Shown here: piece after piece, positions 43,813 through 52,528 of the stretch
Layout: each line of letters begins with the position of its first letter
How positions within the stretch are numbered: position 1 is the stretch's first letter
From: Streptomyces violaceoruber
Lineage (GTDB): Bacteria > Actinomycetota > Actinomycetes > Streptomycetales > Streptomycetaceae
Direction of reading: 5' to 3'
Length of the DNA: 64,000 nucleotides
Assembly: GCA_000720805.1 (NCBI GenBank)
Contig: JODI01000040.1
Coordinates: 15,309 to 79,308, forward strand
Made by a program: the position numbers and the translations under genes
The notes under the pieces: model-generated
What the model was told of the DNA's origin: nothing
Database searches by the model: none
Seen by the model: only the letters and a program-made list of their open reading frames with translations

Positions 43813-45634
43813 CTTCCGGCTCCGCACGGTACCGGGCGGGCAGCGCGGCCGGCGCGCTCGGCCCGGCCAGCCCGAGCGGCTGGAGATGCTCAGGCATCAA
43901 AGGCCAGGCCACTTGGGTGATCTGTGTGATCTCGGTCCGGTACTGCGGCAGCGCCGCGCTCAACTTCCGCTGGACCGTTCGGAACCGGGCGGCCTCGGCC
44001 TCGGTGTATGGCCGCTGCTGCTCGCCACTCAGGGCCTGCACGGCGACGGCTGGATACACCCACACCCCGTCGGCGTCCCGGACGTTGCGGTAGACGGCGG
44101 CTGCATCGCGCCGCACGACCATCATCGAGTCCACCCATGGCGCGTGCTCAGCCGCCAACACCGCGTCCGCGACCGCCGTGAAACACACGTCGTGCCCCGA
44201 TGCGCTGGTGAACCGGGCCGGAAGGCCTTTTCGGGCGGCCTCTTCGTAACGCGTCATAGTGCCCTGCCTGCTGTCCGCGGCCCGGACGCCCAGGACGACA
44301 ACCTCCACCCGGTATCCGGCCTGGTGATAGCGGACGGCACTGGTCAGGAACTGCTGGGCGCTGCCGGGCGCAATCTCGATCACCACGTCGCCGCGCCGTT
44401 CGCGTACGTACGCTTCGCCTTCCGCCTGCCAGGCCTGGTAGTCGGCGCGGATCTTGGCACTGGCTGTCCGCGGGTTCTCCTCCAGCAGCTTCAGGAAGTC
44501 GGGGTGGGCGGTCTTGAAGTCGTCGCCCACGATCGCCGTCGGTCGCCGATGGCGCATGGCCCGCCGGATGGTGCGGGCCAGCTCGGACTTGCCCGCGCCG
44601 GGCTGACCCATCACGTACACCGCGACCGGGTCGTCGTGATCGGTGATCTCACCGAACCCCGGGGCGATCACATTGCGGAAGATCCACCGGTGCTCCGCGG
44701 CCGACAGACGGTGGTAGTCGACACCGGGCGGACCGATCAACGGCTGCGCGATGCGGCGCACCGGCTCGGACAGGGCGAAGGCCCGTTCGAGTCCACCGCT
44801 CACCATCAGGCGCTGCACGGATGAGACCCGCGGGTCAGACAGCCGTTGCCCGATGGCGGACAACTCCTGGCGGAATCGCCAGGACCGCCGGGTGCTCCAC
44901 GGCCTTGCCCACTCCGCCCGAACGGCCCGCGCCGCGGCGGCCGGCCGCCTCCACCTTCCCGCGGCCAGTTCGTTGCGGTAGAGGACCTCCATGTCGCGCC
45001 GGAACACCGTGATGCGGTCGGCCATGCACTCGTCCTCGACGGCCTTGAGCGTGGCGAGCAGGCCGCGCACGCACGTGTCGTGATTTTCCCACGACACGTA
45101 CCGGCCCGTAGACAGGTCATGGACCTGCCGCACGTAGCGGTCCAGCACACCCAGCTGGCTCAGTGCCTCCGGCGTGGCCAGGACCGCGATCTCGACGCGG
45201 TAGCCGGCCATCCGGAAGGCGTGTGCCGTCGCCCGGAACTCGTCCGGGTCGCAGAGCGCCGTCTCGATCACCGCGTCCGCTGTGCGGGCCCGGACCGCGT
45301 CCTCGACTTCGGCCTGCCACCGGCGCGTGTCCGGCCGGACCTTCAGACCCGCCGTCCGCTCGTCCTCGCCGAGCAGCTCGGCATACGACGGGTGGAGCGT
45401 CTTGTAGAGATCACCGGCAACGCGGACTGCGCCGCCGCGGCGGTTCAGCGACTCCTGCAGCACGTCCGCGAGGAACGACTTGCCGCTGCCCGGCGGACCG
45501 GCGGCGAAGAACGTGAGGGGCGCTCGTTGGGTGGGGGCACCGTGAACCCAGGTCGGCAGGATGGACTTCGCGAGGATGTCGGCATGCTCCTGCTCGGACA
45601 GCACGACCGGCGAGACTTCTCGTTCCCTCACCAC
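43784..45634 (-). CDS. Tandem double-domain zeta toxin family protein
   Basis: 616 residues made of two zeta-toxin-like kinase domains. Each has a Walker A: GPPGSGKS at about residues 46-53 and GQPGAGKS at about 339-346. Each also has the matching following elements (AGDLYKTLHPSYAELLGED against VGDDFKTAHPDFLKLLEEN, and IETALCDPDEF against IEIAPGSAQQF). Zeta toxins phosphorylate UDP-N-acetylglucosamine and so block wall synthesis. The first domain keeps the more canonical GSGKS; whether both are active is unknown. Start at GTG 45634 or 45631 behind GAGGAGGA. It lies 22 bp after the unknown gene at 45656-46666 on the same strand, so they form an operon. Confidence 0.85.
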   Translation of the reverse strand: MVREREVSPVVLSEQEHADILAKSILPTWVHGAPTQRAPLTFFAAGPPGSGKSFLADVLQESLNRRGGAVRVAGDLYKTLHPSYAELLGEDERTAGLKVRPDTRRWQAEVEDAVRARTADAVIETALCDPDEFRATAHAFRMAGYRVEIAVLATPEALSQLGVLDRYVRQVHDLSTGRYVSWENHDTCVRGLLATLKAVEDECMADRITVFRRDMEVLYRNELAAGRWRRPAAAARAVRAEWARPWSTRRSWRFRQELSAIGQRLSDPRVSSVQRLMVSGGLERAFALSEPVRRIAQPLIGPPGVDYHRLSAAEHRWIFRNVIAPGFGEITDHDDPVAVYVMGQPGAGKSELARTIRRAMRHRRPTAIVGDDFKTAHPDFLKLLEENPRTASAKIRADYQAWQAEGEAYVRERRGDVVIEIAPGSAQQFLTSAVRYHQAGYRVEVVVLGVRAADSRQGTMTRYEEAARKGLPARFTSASGHDVCFTAVADAVLAAEHAPWVDSMMVVRRDAAAVYRNVRDADGVWVYPAVAVQALSGEQQRPYTEAEAARFRTVQRKLSAALPQYRTEITQITQVAWPLMPEHLQPLGLAGPSAPAALPARYRAEPEATAGAGAAE

Positions 45635-45655
45635 TCCTCCTCGGACCTTCCTGGG

Positions 45656-46666
45656 CTACTCGAGGCCACCGGGGATCTGCTCCATCTTGGAGACGAACGT
45701 CGACAGGCCGGTCTCGCTCTTGGAGATCAGCAGGGCCGGGATGCTGGTGTTGCCGGTGAGCATCGCTTCACCGAATAGCTTGTGCAGTGCGTCCCTGGAC
45801 AGACTGCGGTGATTGAGGCCGGCGGCGTGGACGAACAGTCCGGCCGTGGAGGCCACGAAGGCCGCGGCGGCACCCCACACGTGTGAGGGGACGTGCAGGA
45901 TGTGGGGCATCGCGCCGATCAGGACCCAGTCGACGACCGCCGTGGCCGTGGAGTCAGCCCACTTGATCATGCCCGGACCGAAGATTTTCTGTATGGCGCT
46001 CGCGGTGGCCTCCGGGAAGCCGGTGGGCATCACGACGAGGTTCTCGCGGGGCGGCAGGTTGTTGCTGGACTCATCGAGGACGTGCCAGATCGGTCCGCTG
46101 CCGGTGTGATGCCCGCATGCCGTCTCGTGGTTCGCCATGACCAGGTTGTCGCAGGTGGCCACGGCGGCGGAGATGCTGCGGTGGCCCATGGCGATGGTGA
46201 CCGAGGACGCCAGCGCGTTGCTGGAGCCGGAGATGAACTCCACGATGTTGTCCTTGTCGCCTGCCGGGTCCAGGCAGATGATGTTCTGGCCCTTGAGGCT
46301 GGCCTCCTGCAAGTAGTGGGCGCGCTGGCGTCGGCTGAGACCGTCGCCGGAGCCGACGACGAGCGCCTTGGAGTCCCAAGCGAGCGCCGCCTCCCTGCCG
46401 TTGCGGAAGCACCGGCGCAGGACGACCTCGGGATAGTTGTTCCAGAACATGGCGTGGGCGGCGGCGCCCGCCCCCGGATAGACCCCGGTGGGGTTGAGGT
46501 CGTCGTCGCCCTCGAAGGCCTCGAGACAGCCGAGATCGTCGTCGTACGGGGGGTGCTGGCGGTCCCGGCGGGCGGCGCACAGGAAGGTCCGCATGGCATC
46601 AGCGATGTGGCCGGCTGCCTTCACTTGGTCAGGAGCCGGAGCTGCCTCCACCGGAGCTGCCTCCAT
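45656..46666 (-). CDS. Unrecognised 336-aa protein in operon with the zeta gene
   Basis: Begins MEAAPVEAAPAPDQV at ATG 46666 with GGAGG upstream; the EAAPVEAAP piece comes from a short duplication. The body contains FWNNYPEVVLRRCFRNGREAALAW, QEASLKGQNIICLDPAGDKD, SGPIWHVLDESSNNLP and a hydrophobic WVLIGAMPHILHVPSHVWGAAAAFVA. No P-loop or known catalytic motif was recognised, and the codon use is typical of the island. The LDPAGDKD strand ending and the LDESS motif hint at an alpha/beta nucleotide-binding fold, but that is a guess. It is the first gene of the zeta operon. Confidence 0.65.
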   Translation of the reverse strand: MEAAPVEAAPAPDQVKAAGHIADAMRTFLCAARRDRQHPPYDDDLGCLEAFEGDDDLNPTGVYPGAGAAAHAMFWNNYPEVVLRRCFRNGREAALAWDSKALVVGSGDGLSRRQRAHYLQEASLKGQNIICLDPAGDKDNIVEFISGSSNALASSVTIAMGHRSISAAVATCDNLVMANHETACGHHTGSGPIWHVLDESSNNLPPRENLVVMPTGFPEATASAIQKIFGPGMIKWADSTATAVVDWVLIGAMPHILHVPSHVWGAAAAFVASTAGLFVHAAGLNHRSLSRDALHKLFGEAMLTGNTSIPALLISKSETGLSTFVSKMEQIPGGLE

Positions 46667-46964
46667 CGGTAACACCTCCGAGCTTCGGGCAGGACTCACT
46701 GCGTGTCTCCATAGGGTTGAGGAGACAGTACAGCGTTACGGCACTACCTCGTTACGCGGGGGGTGTAGTTCTGTAGTTCTCAAGATCCGTAGCGCTGCAA
46801 CTATTTGATGCAGTGTCGGATCGATGCAGACTACGCAATGTGCAAGGTAGTGTAGGCGCGTTAGGCTCGGCCCCTGAGCCTGATGGGCAACGGCAGGGTG
46901 CTGCGCCGGTGGCGAGCAAGCGTCTCGGCGTGGTAGCTCCGCCGACCTACCACGAGGAGGACTT
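46667..46964. other. Divergent promoter region
   Basis: About 300 bp, clearly richer in A+T than its surroundings (stretches such as GTAGTTCTGTAGTTCTCAAG and AACTATTTGATGCAG), between the divergent unknown/zeta operon and the RHH gene. It likely holds promoters for both. Repeated GTAGT and GTTACG words are present but no clean palindrome stands out. Confidence 0.5.
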
Positions 46965-47315
46965 GTGTCGCGAAACCCCAATGGCCCCAAGCAAGTTGTG
47001 GTCTCTGTCCGGTTCGACACGGACATGTTCACGCTGATCCAGAACTTTGCGTCGGTCTTCAACTCCACGCCCAACGCGGTGATCCGCTCGGCAGTGAAGG
47101 AGTATCTGGCCAATCACGTGAACACCCCGGAGTTCCAAGAGGCCTCCCAGGTCCACGTCGAACGGGCACGCTCGGCGGTCAGCGCCCTGTCCGATCTTGC
47201 CTCCTCCATCACGCAGGAGAACGGCGGGATGGAGCACGGCCCGCTCCCTTACAGCGCCCCGAGCCGCGCCCTTGAGTCGGATGCCACGGTCAACCAGCGC
47301 TCTGCTATCGGGTAG
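46965..47315 (+). CDS. Ribbon-helix-helix-type DNA-binding protein
   Basis: 116 residues. QVVVSVRFDTDMFTLIQNFA followed by FNSTPNAVIRSAVKEYLANH is an RHH (CopG-like) pattern: beta strand, helix, turn, helix. The remainder is helical and then disordered. GTG 46965 is preceded by GAGGAGGA. Divergent from the unknown/zeta operon, it may regulate the shared promoter region. A hairpin terminator follows at 47423. Confidence 0.75.
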   Translation: MSRNPNGPKQVVVSVRFDTDMFTLIQNFASVFNSTPNAVIRSAVKEYLANHVNTPEFQEASQVHVERARSAVSALSDLASSITQENGGMEHGPLPYSAPSRALESDATVNQRSAIG

Positions 47316-47422
47316 GTAACAGGACCGACACCCCCGCACACGTCCGCGATCATGAACACACCCGCATCCGATGATCGGCATAGGCACCTCTCGGCGCCGA
47401 CCGGACGAGGAACAGCGAGACA

Positions 47423-47457
47423 CAAAGAGGTCTGACAAGACGCGTCAGGCCTCTTTG
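47423..47457. terminator. Hairpin terminator after the RHH gene
   Basis: CAAAGAGGTCTGAC and GTCAGGCCTCTTTG pair over 14 positions (one G-U) with a 7-base loop. The rest of the 500-bp gap 47316-47825 holds no supported gene; a TGGCCAGCGGC word occurs twice (near 47583 and 47668). Confidence 0.82.
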
Positions 47458-47825
47458 TCTTCACCGGATGTCATTACCGCTCACGCCAGGAGGGATACGA
47501 GCCCAACGGGCACGGCACTCGATTCCCACTCCCCCCGCGCCGGGGGTTCACCGTCCAATCCCATTGTGACTTCGGACCGTATCTGGCCAGCGGCGCGCGA
47601 ATTCGCCCAGGCCGGCGCACCGTGACGATTCGCAGTAGGCCCCTTTGCCGGCCGACAGTTGGCCAGCGGCTGCCCGAAGCTCTCGTTGGGCTGGCATGTG
47701 GGCAGCCAAGTGTCGGCTTGGCTCAACGGCTGCCGCGCGTATCGTCCACTGTCAGTTCCGTGCGCGGGTCGTCCTCCCGCGCAGCGCCGCTTCGACTCGG
47801 CCCGGCATGTCACAGGGGGCGCCTC

Positions 47826-48404
47826 TCAGTCGTTCGCTGTCAGGCCGGTGCGGACGACGGCCTGGTCGCCGTGGGGGCCGAACAGGTGCAGGATTTCCAC
47901 CGCTTCGGCGTCGGCGGGGCCGAACCAGTGGGGTTCACTGGTGTCGAACTCGGCCACCTCGCCCGGCCGGAGAGTGATCTCGCGCTCCCCGAGGATGAGG
48001 CGGAGCTCGCCGGCGAGCACGTAGAGCCATTCGTAGCCGGAGTGGGTTACCAGTCTCGGTTCGCGGTGCGCGAGCACCTGCTTGAAGACCTGGACCCGGC
48101 CCGGGTACTGCGTCAGCGGGACGAGGACGCTTCCGCGCTCCCGGCTCCACGGCTTCAGATGGACCCGCGGATCACCGGTGGCCGGAGCCGTCACCAGCTG
48201 GTCCAGCGCGAAGCGGTGGGCGCGGGCGAGCGGAATGAGAAGGTCGAGCGTCGGACGCCGCAGGCCCGACTCCATGCGCGACAGCGTGCTCACGGAGATT
48301 CCGGTGTCCTCCGCGAGGGTTTCGAGGGTGAGGCCGCGGTCGCGCCGCAGGGCGCGCAGTCGTGGCCCGATGCTGTCGAGGAGTTCCGCGAGTTCGGCGT
48401 CCAT
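47826..48404 (-). CDS. XRE-family regulator with C-terminal cupin
   Basis: 192 residues. An N-terminal XRE helix-turn-helix (LRALRRDRGLTLETLAEDTG and SVSTLSRMESGLRRPTLDLL) is followed by a cupin barrel (HSGYEWLYVLAGELRLILGE, ITLRPGEVAEFDTSEPHWFG). This design is common for regulators that sense small molecules through the cupin. It diverges from a truncated MFS gene, the kind of exporter it would have controlled. ATG 48404; an imperfect inverted repeat TTTGC...GCAAA lies 5-20 bp upstream. Confidence 0.88.
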   Translation of the reverse strand: MDAELAELLDSIGPRLRALRRDRGLTLETLAEDTGISVSTLSRMESGLRRPTLDLLIPLARAHRFALDQLVTAPATGDPRVHLKPWSRERGSVLVPLTQYPGRVQVFKQVLAHREPRLVTHSGYEWLYVLAGELRLILGEREITLRPGEVAEFDTSEPHWFGPADAEAVEILHLFGPHGDQAVVRTGLTAND

Positions 48405-48498
48405 GCGGCCATTTGCAGTCTTCGCAAAGTTCCTGGGCCTGGGCCCTGCCCCGAACTGAGCCTGGGCGGCAGTCGATCCCGTAGAAGGGGGACCTCCC

Positions 48499-48924
48499 GT
48501 GCTCACGACATCCCTGGCCGCTCCACCCTCCCCGATGAGTGCGCGCCGGCGCTGGACGGTGCTGGCAGTCTGCGCGCTCAGCATGTTCCTGGTGGGTGTG
48601 GACACCACCATCGTCAACGTGGGCCTGCCCGAGAAGAAGGCGGCGACCACGGACGGCCTGGTCGTCTCCACCCGGGCCCGCTTCGGGTCCACCGCGGCGC
48701 CGGGCACGACCGACGACGCCCGGATCCGCGACATCACCCAGGCCCTGCCGCCCGTCTTCGCGGACCGGCTGTTCACCGCCCGGGAGCGGGGCGCGACCGA
48801 GCAGCAGCTCCAGCAGATCGCGGCCGAGGGCCTCGCGCAGATGTACTTCCGCGCCAACAACTCCCGCGCGCACGGCCTGGGCGTGGAGTTCACCGACGTG
48901 GAGCACATCGAGATCGAGCTGTAG
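48499..48924 (+). pseudogene. Chimeric remnant: MFS exporter N-terminus joined to unrelated coding sequence
   Basis: The first 45 residues (RRRWTVLAVCALSMFLVGVD followed by TTIVNVGLP) are exactly the start and first helix of 14-TM MFS drug exporters. The sequence then leaves the family (EKKAATTDGLVV onward) and continues as a hydrophilic stretch with ALPPVFADRLFTARERGATE and a C-terminal VEFTDVEHIEIEL that resembles the tail of some other protein. A deletion probably fused two genes. The product would have one helix only. Beside the divergent XRE-cupin regulator. Confidence 0.65.
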
Positions 48925-49154
48925 CCCACAAGCGCCTCGTCCCCGGCATTGAAGCGACACCGTTGGCGAATCAGGCAGTTGTGTCCACGGGATCGGCGGG
49001 GGCATGAGGAAGGCTGTGTCGGTTCAGCACTCGTCGGCAAAGGGGGCCAGCTTGCGTAGCCTGTTGGCCCGGTGGTCCTCGGGTGCGAGTACGCGGTTGT
49101 TCTGGGCCGATAAGTGCAGTGGTGGTGTGTCAACGAGGGCGGGAGGTTCGGGCC

Positions 49155-50024
49155 TTGTTCGAGGGCTTTGAGACCAGGTGGGTTCAGGTCGATGAAGCAT
49201 CGATTCTCCTTCGCTACGGCGGGGAAGGGCCGCCAGTGGTGCTGCTGCACGGCCACCCCCGGACATCTGCGACCTGGTATCGCGTCGCCCCGCTCCTCGT
49301 CCGACGCGGTTTCACCGTGGTCTGTCCCGATCTCCGGGGGTACGGCCGGTCCACCGGTCCGGCGCCGACCGCAGACCACGCGGGATACTCCAAGCGGGCC
49401 GTCGCTGGTGACGTGGTCGAGGTGATGCGCTCCCTCGGCCATGCCCGGTTCGCGCTCGCCGGGCACGACCGCGGAGGCAGCGTCGCGCTGCGTCTTGCAC
49501 TCGATCATCCCGACGCGATCTCGCGGGTGGCGCTGATCGACTGTCTGCCCCTCACCGAGCACCTGTCCCGCATCACGACCGAGTTCGCTACGCAGTGGTG
49601 GCACTGGTTCTTCTTTGCCCAGCCGGATATTCCCGAGCGGGTCATCAGCGCCGATCCGGACAGCTGGTACCGCGGTGACCCCCAGAGCATGGGGCAGGAG
49701 AACTATGACGAGTGGCGCGCGGCCACGAGAAACCCCGACGTGGTGCGGGCGATGCTGGAGGACTACCGGGCCGGTCTCACCATCGACCGGCGGCACGAGG
49801 AGGGCGACCGCGCGGCCGGGACACAGATCCAGTGCCCGGCGCTGATCCTCTGGTCGCTCCGGGACGACCTCGAGGACCTGTACGGGGACCCGGTGAAGAT
49901 CTGGCGTCAGTGGGCACCGGACGTACGCGGCCACGGCATCGACTCCGGGCATCACGTAGCCGAAGAGGCTCCAGAAGCGCTCGCATCTTCCCTTGCGGCC
50001 TTCTTCGCCGGACGACCTGAGTGA
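49155..50024 (+). CDS. Alpha/beta hydrolase, fluoroacetate/haloalkane dehalogenase-like
   Basis: About 289 residues. The oxyanion motif LLHGHPRT, PDLRGYGRS, the nucleophile elbow AGHDRGGSVALRLAL with Asp near residue 105, WWHWFFFAQPDIPERVI (the His-Trp halide pocket of fluoroacetate dehalogenases) and a C-terminal DSGHH with the catalytic His near 265. The Asp nucleophile and the Arg after it support dehalogenase chemistry; the second halide-pocket Arg of the known enzymes is replaced by Ser, so epoxide hydrolase or other activity is possible. Start TTG 49155 follows GGGAGG; GTG 49125 is an alternative. Lone gene in the island. Confidence 0.8.
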   Translation: MFEGFETRWVQVDEASILLRYGGEGPPVVLLHGHPRTSATWYRVAPLLVRRGFTVVCPDLRGYGRSTGPAPTADHAGYSKRAVAGDVVEVMRSLGHARFALAGHDRGGSVALRLALDHPDAISRVALIDCLPLTEHLSRITTEFATQWWHWFFFAQPDIPERVISADPDSWYRGDPQSMGQENYDEWRAATRNPDVVRAMLEDYRAGLTIDRRHEEGDRAAGTQIQCPALILWSLRDDLEDLYGDPVKIWRQWAPDVRGHGIDSGHHVAEEAPEALASSLAAFFAGRPE

Positions 50025-50081
50025 GAAATCTCTGGACCGCCTCCCGCAGAGCAACGAAGGGAAGTGCTCAGCGCACGAGTT

Positions 50082-50258
50082 CTACCCAGCCGGCCGCAGG
50101 GCTGCCAGATGGGAAGTGCGGGTGCAGGCCCTTGGGGTGCCGGTCCACCAGGCGTTGAGGCGGTGGAAGTTCATAGCGGTGGCGGTGAGCTGATGTTGTA
50201 GCCGGGCCTTGGCCAGGCCGCGATACCGGCATTGCCGCAGACCGAAGGCTCGAACGCC
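50082..50258 (-). pseudogene. C-terminal remnant of an IS1182-like transposase
   Basis: On the minus strand the piece reads VRAFGLRQCRYRGLAKARLQ, then HQLTATAMNFHRLNAWWTGTP and ends HLAALRPAG. This is the conserved tail of IS1182-family transposases (CRYRGLAKxxLQHxLTAxAxN). Everything before it is missing: the IS5-family element begins at once at 50259, and no N-terminal part was found on its far side. Confidence 0.75.
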
Positions 50259-51392
50259 CTGAGAGGTCGTTTTATCCCGGTGCTTTATCCCGGAATTCGC
50301 TGTTTGGTCTGCGGTGTCGGGTCGCGCCAAGAGATGGTGTTCTCTCCGGTGAGGCGGCGGGCCATGAGGTCGGTCATGGCAATGTGGATCACGGCTTCGG
50401 AGCGGGTAGGCAGGGCCTCGTAATCGCGGGCCAGTCGACGGTGCAGCATGAGCCACCCAAAGGTCCGTTCGACCGCCCACCGCTTAGGGATCGGGGCGAA
50501 ACCCCTTGTCCCGGGCTTGCGGGCGGTGATTTCCATGTCGATGCCGAGAACGGCGGCATGCTCGACGAGGTGCTGACGGTAGCCGCCGTCGACCCACACC
50601 TTGCGGATACCGGGATGGTCAGCGGCGACCTGGTCCAAGAGCCGGGCGCCGGCGGCGGAGTCCTGCACACTTGCCGCGGTGACCAGCACGGCAAGCAGGA
50701 GCCCGAGCGTGTCGGTGACGATGTTCCGCTTCCTGCCCACGATCTTCTTCCCGGCGTCGATGCCCTGGCCGGCGGCGGGGACGCTGATGGAGGTCTTGAC
50801 GCTCTGGGCGTCGATCACGCAGGCCGACGGCTCGGCATCCCGCCTTTCTTTCTCCCGCAGGAACTGGCGGAGCAAGCCGTTGAGCTGGGCGAACACGCCC
50901 TCGTCCGCCCACTTGGCGAAGTAGCCGTAGACCGTGTTCCAGTGCGGGAAGTCGTGCGGCAGGTAGCGCCACTGAACGCCGGTCCGGTCCACGTACAAGA
51001 TCGCGTCCATGATGTCGCGCAGATCGTGCTCGGGCGGTCGGCCGAAGTCCAGGGCCCTGCCGCGGCGCTCGAACCGCCAAGCCGCCAGCACCGGCTCGAT
51101 CAACTCCCAGCGGGCATTGGACAGATCACTTGGATAAGGACGTCGAGTTGGCATGCTTCCGGCGTACCGCCGCCCAACGAGTGCGCCCAGGCGCACAGCG
51201 ATGACGACGGAAGCACGCAGCCTGGGAAGCCGGGCATTCTGGGATGAGACAGGAACGAGCAGCACCCCGGCCCAACCGTCACACCTCACGAGCCGTCGAC
51301 CATAGCCACACCGGCTACCTCTATTGCAACGCAGCTCCACCCATCGAGAATCAGTCCATAAACAGTTAAGACAGATGAAAACGACCTCTCAG
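50259..51392 (-). mobile_element. IS5-family insertion sequence, complete
   Basis: 1134 bp bounded by 15-bp inverted repeats, CTGAGAGGTCGTTTT at 50259-50273 and its complement at 51378-51392. It contains one intact transposase gene. No clear target-site duplication is visible at the outer edges, so it may have moved by rearrangement or lost one flank. It lies directly against a truncated transposase of another family. Confidence 0.85.
50285..51154 (-). CDS. IS5-family transposase
   Basis: 289 residues, single frame. N-terminal DUF4096-type region (RRPYPSDLSNARWELIEPVL and VQWRYLPHDFPHWNTVYGYF), then the DDE catalytic core: first Asp in CVIDAQSVKTS, second in VWVDGGYR, Glu in KRWAVERTFGWLM. 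These residues are intact, so the enzyme should be active. Start ATG 51154 (MPTRRPYPSD). Confidence 0.93.
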   Translation of the reverse strand: MPTRRPYPSDLSNARWELIEPVLAAWRFERRGRALDFGRPPEHDLRDIMDAILYVDRTGVQWRYLPHDFPHWNTVYGYFAKWADEGVFAQLNGLLRQFLREKERRDAEPSACVIDAQSVKTSISVPAAGQGIDAGKKIVGRKRNIVTDTLGLLLAVLVTAASVQDSAAGARLLDQVAADHPGIRKVWVDGGYRQHLVEHAAVLGIDMEITARKPGTRGFAPIPKRWAVERTFGWLMLHRRLARDYEALPTRSEAVIHIAMTDLMARRLTGENTISWRDPTPQTKQRIPG

Positions 51393-51448
51393 TGAGGGGA
51401 GTGGATATTCGATGGAAGACCGAGTCTCCCGGCTGTCAGGCTTCGACC

Positions 51449-52300
51449 ATGAGTCTCCAGCCGATCGACCTACCCAATCCCTCCTGGCTGGGCAAGCCGA
51501 TCGACGCTCGCCCCCTGTTCGGGCCAGAGCTCGCATCGCTCCTCGACCTGCTGCGCGGTCTGCGGCGCAGTGAGTGGAGCAGGACCGCGGTCCCGGGCTG
51601 GACCGTGCACGATCTCGCCGCCCACATTCTCGGCGACTGCCACGGCCGCCTCGGTTGGAGCACAGAGCGCCACCAGCGCGCCATGGCGGCCGGCGAGGCG
51701 CTGGAAGAGTTCATCCACCGGGTCAACCAGGAATGGATCGACCTCCACGCCGATCACAGCTCAACCGAGCTCATAGAGGCCCTGGAACTGGCCGGGACCC
51801 AGGTCGCCCGTCGATTCGAGGGCACCCACCTCGGCTCAACGGGCCTTGGTGTGTCCTGGGCAGGGGTCGACCCCGCGCCCAACTGGCTCGATATCGCCCG
51901 GGAGTTCACCGAGTACTGGACCCACCGCCAACAGATCCGCCACGCCACCGGCCGCGACACCGACCCGGAGCGCAACGCCCTGTCCACCGTCCTGGACACC
52001 TTCATGCGGGCCTTGCCCCACACCCTGCGTCACACGCCCGCACCAGCCGGGACACAACTCCAGGTGGTCATCGATGAGCCGGCCGTCGGCACCTGGACCG
52101 TGACCGCCACCGCGGACCGCTGGTCACTGGCCGAAGCACCGGGCGGCAGCCCGGCCGCATCAGTGCGGCTGGACTCAGAGACCGCTTGGCGACTGTGCAC
52201 CCGCGGCATCGATCCTGGCACCGCCCTCGCCCGAGCCCGCATCAGCGGAGACCGCCAAATCGCCGAAGCCGTCTGCCAGATCGTGTCCATCGTCTACTGA
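51449..52300 (+). CDS. DinB/mycothiol-dependent maleylpyruvate isomerase-family protein
   Basis: 283 residues. Helical DinB-like bundle with the metal-site His residues expected: GWTVHDLAAHILGDCHGRL (first and second) and EYWTHRQQIRHATG (third). The C-terminal third is a small alpha/beta domain of the SCP/MDMPI_C type (WSLAEAPGGSPAASVRLDSE then ISGDRQIAEAVCQIVSIV). The family includes mycothiol-dependent isomerases and transferases; the reaction is unknown here. ATG 51449 starts 57 bp after the insertion sequence, so its promoter may lie within that element or have been lost. Confidence 0.8.
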   Translation: MSLQPIDLPNPSWLGKPIDARPLFGPELASLLDLLRGLRRSEWSRTAVPGWTVHDLAAHILGDCHGRLGWSTERHQRAMAAGEALEEFIHRVNQEWIDLHADHSSTELIEALELAGTQVARRFEGTHLGSTGLGVSWAGVDPAPNWLDIAREFTEYWTHRQQIRHATGRDTDPERNALSTVLDTFMRALPHTLRHTPAPAGTQLQVVIDEPAVGTWTVTATADRWSLAEAPGGSPAASVRLDSETAWRLCTRGIDPGTALARARISGDRQIAEAVCQIVSIVY

Positions 52301-52528
52301 TGGAGGGGAGGCTCGGGCTGGTGCGGGCGGGGAGTTTCTCAGGCGGAGTGACTGGGGTGTCGTATGGACGCAGCGGCCGCGGGAGGTGCTCGGGGTGGTC
52401 GCGACGGTGGTCCTCGGCCTCTCGGAGGTAGCGCAGTGTGCCCCTACGGTCGCCGGTGCGGCGGTGTCTGCCTGGCGGCCGGGCCGCTGATCTTCGTCCG
52501 GCCGTCCGCCGGTTCCGCGGTGGACCTG

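Noticed and set aside
47481..47813. 110-aa minus-strand frame in the gap before the XRE-cupin gene
   Set aside because: No start signal, low-complexity composition and overlap with repeats; not convincing as a gene.
47622..49007. Long plus-strand frame over the XRE-cupin gene
   Set aside because: Antisense to a clear XRE-cupin gene and then out of frame with the chimeric MFS remnant; not a real gene.
49024..49266. 80-aa minus-strand frame ending NRLRKLAPFADEC
   Set aside because: The last 30 residues look protein-like and may be a relic, but there is no start and it lies over the beginning of the hydrolase gene.
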